A stretch of 64,000 nt of DNA from Macrolepiota albuminosa (lineage: Eukaryota; Basidiomycota; Agaricomycetes; Agaricales; Agaricaceae): the NCBI GenBank assembly GCA_027475525.1, contig JAMWFC010000077.1:496001-560000 (forward strand), in the 5' to 3' direction. A program made the translations under genes and the position numbers. The notes below the pieces were generated by a model. It was not told the origin of the DNA. It searched no databases and saw only the letters and a program-made list of their open reading frames with translations. Positions within the stretch are counted from its first letter, which is position 1. Each line of letters opens with the position of its first letter. Of the stretch, positions 57,752 through 64,000 are shown piece after piece.

Positions 57752-59538
57752 ATGAATCCAGCATCCAAGATCGATTTAATTAGGCGCCTTGGTTACATAT
57801 CTACTGATCCGTTGGTGCACACTGTGACCGGCCGTTGGTCTCTGCTAACATTCGACCCGGTGATTGAGATCAATCTCATGCCCAAGTCTGTGATACTCGG
57901 CCAGGATTCCTTGTCATTAGGTTTTGATCCAAATTGCAATGGCAAATTTACACATCGTTGGCATAGTTCTCTTCGGGTGAGTCTGCCTTCGTGCCGTGCA
58001 TTGACAACATTATTCTTAAGGTACTAGTCATAACCAAGGATGTGCTTTCCCTCACATTCTGGACAATTAAGCTGAGGACTCTGAGTTTATTTTTCGTTTC
58101 CTTGAAACTTACCTATATGATGAGAACTTATTCAGATCATTACTTTGGCGGAACCTGACTGAGCAAGGTCCATTTTTCTTCTCGCCAATCAACAATCTGA
58201 AAGCGGATTTAGTGAGAGTGCAGATCTTAACGTCTGGAATAGTTACCGAGAGCGTTTGACAAAAGCGTGGGCACCATTTGATTATTAGAGGTGCATTTCT
58301 GCGCGTGTTTTTACATAGGAATCAGATATTTTTCGCTCTTTGCCTGCTAGAAATGCCTAGAGTTGACATTCTCCTTTTCCTGCCACTAATGATATTCTTA
58401 AGTGCCTCGTTTGCGACATGAGTGTAGCTGGCGCTCGATATTCATCACAGGTTTATTCAAGTCAAGGTCAAGGTCTCGGCTATTGGTGCAGCCGATAAAG
58501 AAGACTGCCCAAGAGGCGATGCGCGATCCGATTATTTTTGTGTCATTGGAACCAGTCCATAATGTTCCGTGTGGAGCACGTGAGGCAGTTCCAGATCAGT
58601 TCACTGACTTATCCTCCTAGCCTTCTGGAGCTTCACATAGATAAGGAACGATTCATCTACAAATGGGTCAGTGGCGTGTAGTTAGAACATTTTCGTTCTT
58701 ATCGTGAGCATGTGGAATCAAAAACCAGTTAAATCAGTGAGTTATTCATCGATAATGCCAGTTTTTGCTTTGGCACAGTAGAGATGGCTTCTTCTGCCTG
58801 ATTTATACTAACTTGAAGCTTGCGTGACACATGTTCAGAATGATCACTTCAAAATAATCAAGGAACAGGGGGTCAGCAATGTACTTCCAAGACTGGGTAT
58901 CAAGAACTCGTTGACTCCGTATACCTTTGTGAATCGATGCAGCACTTGATAGATAGATTTGATACATCAAATTCGAGACGCTGAACAACACCGAGTTCTT
59001 TTGACAAGGAAACCATCCGGTGTTATAGTAATCCCTGGACCAACCAAATTACCAAAGTGGCTCTACTAGACAAGGCTTGGTTGTGAGCGGAAACGAGTTA
59101 AGGTATCTTGGAGTTGCTTGTGGCACATTTGGCGTTCGAAATTGTTCATCAGTGTCGTTTTTGTAGCTTTGATCCAGACTTCGAACGTCTCCCGTTCAGC
59201 TCTTCTAAAGGCATTTTGAAGACCAGACTGAAGGGTCATTTGCATAAGGCATCGTCCAGCAGTGGCGTTCTTAATTTATTTCATTTTCGCACATCGGTGA
59301 TTCCATGAAGGGTCATTTGCATAAGGCATCGTCCAGCAGTGGCGTTCTTAATTTATTTCATTTTCGCACATCGGTGATTCCAGTCTTGGAATTAGTTCTG
59401 CATGAAACCGATAAAGTGCCGGTTTCAAAGGTAAGATACATGGGCACCAGCAGCATTCGGTCTATTGTTGCTGTTCCTATAGAAAGGTCTAATGATACAG
59501 GTAGATTAGTGTACATACTATGCTCGAATTATTTCTAG
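57752..59538 (+). CDS. Unrecognised coding region, probably one or two multi-exon genes
   Basis: An open segment from 57752 starts MNPASKIDLIRRLGYISTDP and reaches HRWHSSLR before a plausible donor at 57976 (GTGAGT). A later segment includes NLFRSLLWRNLTEQGPFFFS near 58130-58200. A third runs 59108-59538 (MELLVAHLAFEIVHQCRFCS ... VLELVLHETDKVPVSKVRYM). That third frame is split by an exact 77-bp duplication (59229-59382) and becomes a single 117-residue frame when one copy is ignored. No family was recognised. Its end overlaps the RPB9 stop codon region on the opposite strand. Exon joining is not resolved. Confidence 0.35.
59229..59382. repeat. Exact 77-bp tandem duplication (8 of 10)
   Basis: Copies start TGAAGGGTCATTTGCATAAG at 59229 and 59306. 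Breaks the plus-strand frame at 59108-59538. Confidence 0.95.
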
Positions 59539-60191
59539 TCAACATCAGGCCGACTATCGGTGGGTAGCGTTGGATCGGTAAAACTTTGATTACACTTGGC
59601 GCAAACAAAGAACAGAATCATGCGAGTTTCCTTTCGTTTTGACTGATCTTGATAGAATACGGCGCTGCACAGAAGGGATCAGACGTTGCGTCTTAGAACA
59701 GGATACAGCTACGTGCTCTTCATTTCCACACCGAGGACATGAAATATTAGAGTGTGCCTAGGTCACCATTGTGTACGTCAGGACGCTACGTGCTCTTCAT
59801 TTCCACACCGAGGACATGAAATATTAGAGTGTGCCTAGGTCACCATTGTGTACGTCAGGACTGAAGATTAATGAACAAATACCTACAAGGGTTGGATCAG
59901 AACCTAAGTCTGTCGTCACACCAACTTGCTCTCTGTCCAACGCTATTGAGGAAACATGACCACATTCTGATTGGTACGCTGACGCACTTTGTGACAGTCA
60001 ACAGATCGTTCCTATAGACACATTTATTTTGCACGTTCTCTTCGTACGGGCACATACGGCAGGCGTAGACCATGGTTCGTCTATTATCAGCCTTGGGGTA
60101 TAGCAAATTGTTGCATTCCGAACAGAAGTGGAGAGATGCCTAAGACGAAAATTGAATTTCCATGTGGATGGCGTGCTAACTTACTCACCAT
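59535..60191 (-). CDS. RPB9: RNA polymerase II subunit RPB9
   Basis: Five coding exons: 60191-60189, 60139-59988, 59932-59887, 59834-59794 and 59664-59535, giving 123 residues (yeast Rpb9 has 122). It is a small zinc-ribbon subunit of Pol II affecting start-site choice and fidelity. The N-terminal ribbon reads FCSECNNLLYPKADNRRTMV then YACRMCPYEE. The linker is NVQNKCVYRNDLLTVTKEQV then GVTTDLGSDPTL. The C-terminal ribbon is NISCPRCGNEDAVFYQDQSK and ILFFVCAKCNQSFTDPTLPT, with all four Cys pairs present. Exon 1 contributes only the ATG. Intron 4 uses a GC donor (GCACGT). It measures 129 nt as assembled but 52 nt when the exact 77-bp repeat within it (59708-59861) is counted once. Confidence 0.93.
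59708..59861. repeat. Exact 77-bp tandem duplication (9 of 10)
   Basis: Copies start GCTACGTGCTCTTCATTTCC at 59708 and 59785. Duplicates RPB9 exon 4 and parts of its flanking introns. Confidence 0.95.
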
Positions 60192-61882
60192 GGGTCGAAG
60201 AGTATCTAATGTCTAGATGAGAAGCGGATGAGTTTGTCAGCAACCAAATTGGTTTCAAACTCCGCGCTTCCAGTTTGTGCACCTCTTCTTGACCAATCAT
60301 GCGTCTCTATCTTATTTATCACAATCTTAGGAATTGTTGGGACTGCAAGAGACAAATGGTAGTCGACATCCAGTTGGAAACTCCTCGGTTGACTGAGATG
60401 ACAAGAGGGAAGATTTTTTTGTTTTTGTTTTTTTTCCTTCATGTTCTATACGGCCAACTCAACATGGATGCGTCGTACCAGTACATGAGAAACGCCGCGG
60501 AAGTTCAGATGGAATGATAAGCGCTATAAATTCTCACCGCTTTCCTCGGGACCTCTAACGTCTTGATTGGCATGGGAAGCATTCCGTCCACATACCTAGG
60601 GAATGTATTTACCTGAATGGAGTACTAAATGATGGAAAGGCAGTTGACGATTTTGTCGAAGGTTCGTGTTTACCACAGGATACAGGTGCGTTCCTTGTCT
60701 TCTGATTTTATATGATATTGAGGTACCTGTCATCTGCTCATGCGCGCAAAATGAATATCCTCGTTGTCTAACTGCCGCAACTTTCGTCTCGTCCTGCGTA
60801 CAGCTTGGTCGTTCCCACTCTCGTTGACCGTCATTTTCCCCCGAAAAATACGAACTGTTCGTATTAATGGCTTATTAGATATCCGTTTACAATGTGTTGA
60901 GGTTGAGTAACTGACAATTGACTCAGTACCTTACTTAACTTAATCCAACCACAGTTCCAAATTTCTGTCATGTTTCTAACCATTCTCTCACCAAAACCAC
61001 CGGTGAGTTGAAATAGCTGACAATGTTAGTTTACGGCTATCAAACGTGACGGGTCACTAATTGTGAATGGTCAGGAAGAGAGGAGTTCTCGTTGGGAAAG
61101 AGCCGCATAACCCCTTGGTGAGTGAGGATGCAGCCTTCGTCAAACGCCAGAATGTTTATCAACCTTCACACTTACATAGCAGGAAGTTTGGTTGACAACT
61201 TGTCAGCCGTCAAGCCGTCAAGCCGTCGGCCCGTGAAATCCCAGTTAACTGGGCCGAATAACGTATCAATCTCGAAAAAGAATTGGCTAGAGTCCTTGGC
61301 GTCCATTTCTCAGCATTGATGTATGCCTCCTGGCAGTCCCTCAGAGTCCACCAAAGAGTATGATTGGTGAAATGTTTCAGGCAACGTTCAATCTGGCATG
61401 CAATAAATTGAATTTTTGTATATCATTGGTCATCTTAGTTTTCGACTGACTGGTTCAGGGATGTTTACTGTCTTAAAGGGGACATTCTAAATTGACCCTG
61501 CGCAAAAACTGTCATCACGTTAATCGTACCCTCCTTTTTTTCAATAGAAACTCCATCACTTCGACAGCCTTTGCGCGAAACTCACCTGGAGTCCTTTCCA
61601 GTCAGTGTTCTGATTTATCGAGATCTAACCGAGGGACTGTCGAAGGTATTGCGATGCGCCACCATATCAAAATGAAGCCCCGCGATTTGTCAACATTACA
61701 TTCATCCGAGTACGTACATAGTCAGCGATGTCGCTTCCGTCATTCCGACCATCATAACCTGTCAGGGACTTGCGACTATAAAAAACTTGGTCTCTGTTGA
61801 ATGGGCTTTTTAAATCCAGGTTGTTCTCTACCTTCCGTTCCTTTCACATACCTCTCAAGTCTTGGTCCCACTTGGAAGAAAA
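60192..61882. other. Intergenic; upstream regions of RPB9 and the hydrophobin
   Basis: Short frames at 61122-61319 and 61492-61800 are unsupported. A small GTCAAGCC tandem motif occurs near 61210. A TATAAAA-like sequence (ACTATAAAAAACTTGG, near 61775) lies about 105 bp before the hydrophobin ATG and may be its TATA box. Confidence 0.4.
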
Positions 61883-62466
61883 ATGAAGTTTACTACATTC
61901 TTTGCCACCCTTGCTACTGTTGCCGTGTCTGCCTCCGCTGTCCCAGGCGAGACTAACGCTCAACGCATGGCACGAGGCCTCCCACCTTTGCCTCCCGTCC
62001 GCAGAGCTACTGGCCTTGATTGTATGTAAACTGACATTTATTCATCAAGCTACGCGTTGAGACGTATCTTTTGTGATAGCGGCTAGGCGCTCTCTACCCT
62101 CTCAGTCGCCACCCCCTTGCGGCGGTGGTCCCGTTCAATGTTGCAATTCCCTTAGCGACTCCAGTGACCCTCTTGTCCAGACCTTGTCTGGTCTTTTGGG
62201 CATCGTCCTCGGGCCTGGTGGTCTTGGTGTTGGCCTTGGCTGCTCGCCTCTCGGCATTGGGTCCAGTACTTGGTACGTGTCTTACGAAACTATGGCGAAG
62301 AACCTTTTTTTACGTCCCTACCATTGTCAGCTCACAGCAAATTGTCTGCTGCAACAACAACAACTTCAATGGACTCATTGCCATCGGTTGTACACCTAGT
62401 ACGTGAACTAGCATTATCCTAATCCTTCCGACTTACACATTTCATATAGTCAACATCAACCTTTAA
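61883..62466 (+). CDS. Class I hydrophobin
   Basis: Four exons: 61883-62021, 62080-62272, 62331-62398 and 62450-62466, giving 138 residues. Secreted amphipathic protein coating aerial hyphae or fruiting bodies. A signal peptide is evident (MKFTTFFATLATVAVSASA). The eight-cysteine hydrophobin pattern is complete: PPPCGGG, QCCNS, a long hydrophobic Gly/Leu loop, LGCSPLG, STCSQQ, IVCCNNN and IGCTP. Spacing of the third to fourth cysteine (over 30 residues) indicates class I. The last exon is 17 nt (VNINL-type tail, stop TAA 62464-62466). Confidence 0.95.
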
Positions 62467-63786
62467 ACTCATAGTATAGTATCGAGAACGGATGAACGCC
62501 TTTTGGACCCCACTTATTGGACTTTAGAGAATATATACTACTCACTCAGTCTTTTGTCTCACTCGTATCCACGCTCGTTTATTTCCTTCTTATCTATCAT
62601 GTTACCCAATGAATATCTCTTTTCTCATTAGTCTTAGACACTTGTGAACGGACGGTGAGATATGTCAATGAGATAAGGTACCAAAATCCGTCTCATCGCC
62701 TCGGCTTCCCTGTCGGCATTAAGATAGTTGCCTTAGATATGTCAATGAGATAAGGTACCAAAATCCGTCTCATCGCCTCGGCTTCCCTGTCGGCATTAAG
62801 ATAGTTGCCTTGTTCTTCGTCTTAATCGGAAAGTCTGCGGTCTGCCGATGCCGCACTAACTGACTTGGCGCGAAGATAAACGGCTGTAACTTCTTGATTG
62901 CGGTTCGTCGATGCCGGATAACTTCACTGGGGTTATCATCGAGTATTCCTGACTGTTCTTGGATGGGGACTGCGTGTACCAACACTAGCTTAACTTCTTC
63001 ACCGCGTTATGTGGCGACAGGTTTGAGTATAATACAATTGCGCGAAGTGCTATTAGTTAATAACTTTATTCCTGGTTGCCATTCATGAAGAATCCTCATT
63101 ACTTCATACCAGAATATAAGAAAACAGCTTTATATGCATGATCAATCGGTAAACATTCTTCGCTGTCCTACAAACTCAAGATAGACACACGAGGCGGCGT
63201 CCAAAGAACGTGAGACGGACCTTAGCTTTATTTTTATGCTATCTTACGAGAATTTAGGTACATTGACGCAGTCCATTGGGTTATGGACAAAAGAAGACTC
63301 ACTATAGGAAGAAGAAACAATGAACGACAATGCAATGTCCAAAACCTGACAGCAGGACATCCTATGGACCTGGAGAGGGCAGGCTTGTAGAACGCGGAAG
63401 AACACGGCGATTCATCCAAGAAGAACTGGACCAAGAAACAGGGATTTGGAAAGTAGAACCTCAATTATGGAGCACGAGAAAGCTTTCAAAAGCTTCAATC
63501 ACGTCGTCTGTTGACATGACATGACAAGGCGAATGCCGTGCATGGAAAGCCCTTGAATTGTGACAGGGCCAGACACGAGCTATCAACACATCTGTCGCCG
63601 TTCCAGTTCCCATCCATGGACAAGCGAGACTTGCTGTGAGAGCATCAAGGTGGCCGGAGCTCGGCATTTACCGTCATGAACTTTATCATCACAACTAGCA
63701 AGCCACCGCGGGTTTAGCCGAATACACCAAATTCTCCTTCGATTATTGAAAAACAGAGGCAAATCAAGAGCTCGTCGACCGTCACA
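62467..63786. other. Intergenic; upstream of eL27
   Basis: Apart from the exact duplication at 62658-62811, only unsupported short frames are present on both strands. Confidence 0.4.
62658..62811. repeat. Exact 77-bp tandem duplication (10 of 10)
   Basis: Copies start AGATATGTCAATGAGATAAG at 62658 and 62735. Lies in non-coding sequence downstream of the hydrophobin. Confidence 0.95.
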
Positions 63787-64000
63787 ATGGTAAAAGGTAT
63801 GTTGCATCTTGAAACTATGCGTTGACGCTGTTATTGACAGTGATTCCAGTATACAAGCCCGGCAAGGTACACTGTCTTCATCGCTTCACATCCGGACATG
63901 CGATGTTCATATATAGTGCAGGTCGCAATCGTGCTCCAAGGCCGTCAAGCCGGCAAGAAGGTCGTCGTAATCAAACAGGTCGATGAGGGAACCAAGGAGC
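63787..64000 (+). CDS. RPL27: Ribosomal protein eL27 (RPL27), partial at window edge
   Basis: Three exons in view: 63787-63796 (10 nt), 63850-63866 (17 nt) and from 63922 past the window end. The product begins MVKVYKPGKVAIVLQGRQAG KKVVVIKQVDEGTKE. This is the N-terminus of the large-subunit protein with its KOW-like fold. The first intron could use either of two nearby AGs; the second (ending 63849) keeps the reading frame and gives the conserved VYKPGKV. Very short first exons are usual for fungal ribosomal protein genes. Confidence 0.95.

Noticed and set aside
1..64000. tRNA, rRNA and CRISPR arrays
   Set aside because: No B-box plus A-box pair with cloverleaf potential, no rRNA signature and no regularly spaced short repeats with unique spacers were found by eye; a covariance-model scan would be needed to exclude tRNAs firmly.

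Overview
This is nuclear DNA of a filamentous basidiomycete, very probably an Agaricomycete. Short introns of about 47-65 nt with CTRAY-like branch sites occur in nearly every gene. The gene set includes a clp1 (clampless1) homologue, a DUF6534 multi-membrane-spanning protein, a class I hydrophobin, a trichodiene-synthase-like sesquiterpene cyclase and a tyrosine-recombinase retrotransposon of fungal Ngaro/DIRS type. No bacterial operons, tRNA, rRNA or CRISPR array was recognised.

Layout. 1-6.3 kb: AT-rich repeat DNA, then a decayed Ngaro/DIRS-type retrotransposon on the minus strand (gag, RT-RNase H, tyrosine recombinase). 6.3-11.4 kb: gene-poor, with a fossil cytochrome P450. 11.4-13.9 kb: terpene synthase (+) convergent with anthranilate phosphoribosyltransferase TRP4 (-), which has a MITE-like element in its upstream region. 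16.0-21.8 kb: ten-exon SPT5 (-), divergent from a seven-exon F-box gene (+). 22.3-26.6 kb: tandem duplication of a roughly 2.1-2.3 kb unit, each copy with an intact seven-exon DJ-1/PfpI gene. 29.6 kb: a small secreted protein. 32.4-42.7 kb: clp1 (+), cyclophilin-40 (+), an OCRL-like inositol 5-phosphatase with RhoGAP-like tail (-), and a DUF6534 gene (-). 45.3-48.2 kb: a very AT-rich Helitron/Helentron-like insertion. 48.8-52.5 kb: an Stm1/HABP4-like gene (-) and an MFS drug:H+ antiporter-type transporter (+). 53-54.2 kb: retroelement gag relic. 54.8-57.0 kb: monocarboxylate-transporter-like MFS gene (-). 57.7-60.2 kb: unrecognised coding sequence (+) meeting RPB9 (-). 61.9 kb: hydrophobin (+). 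The right edge holds the start of ribosomal protein eL27.

Housekeeping genes (SPT5, RPB9, TRP4, eL27, cyclophilin-40) are interspersed with lineage-specific genes and mobile-element debris. No single pathway cluster is evident. SPT5 and RPB9 both act with RNA polymerase II but are 40 kb apart.

Two sequence-level results matter most. First, ten perfect head-to-tail duplications, each exactly 77 bp, lie between 46.9 and 62.8 kb. They break genes that become normal if one copy is ignored, so they look like un-merged k-mer overlaps from short-read assembly rather than biology. Second, the 45.3-48.2 kb element has matching inverted motifs at its two ends, a terminal perfect palindrome, 5' tandem repeats and an AT-rich reading frame of Helitron type. 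This is the architecture expected of a Helentron/Helitron2 element.

Exon coordinates were worked out by eye from reading-frame continuity and splice signals. They are reliable where junction phases are stated and approximate elsewhere.
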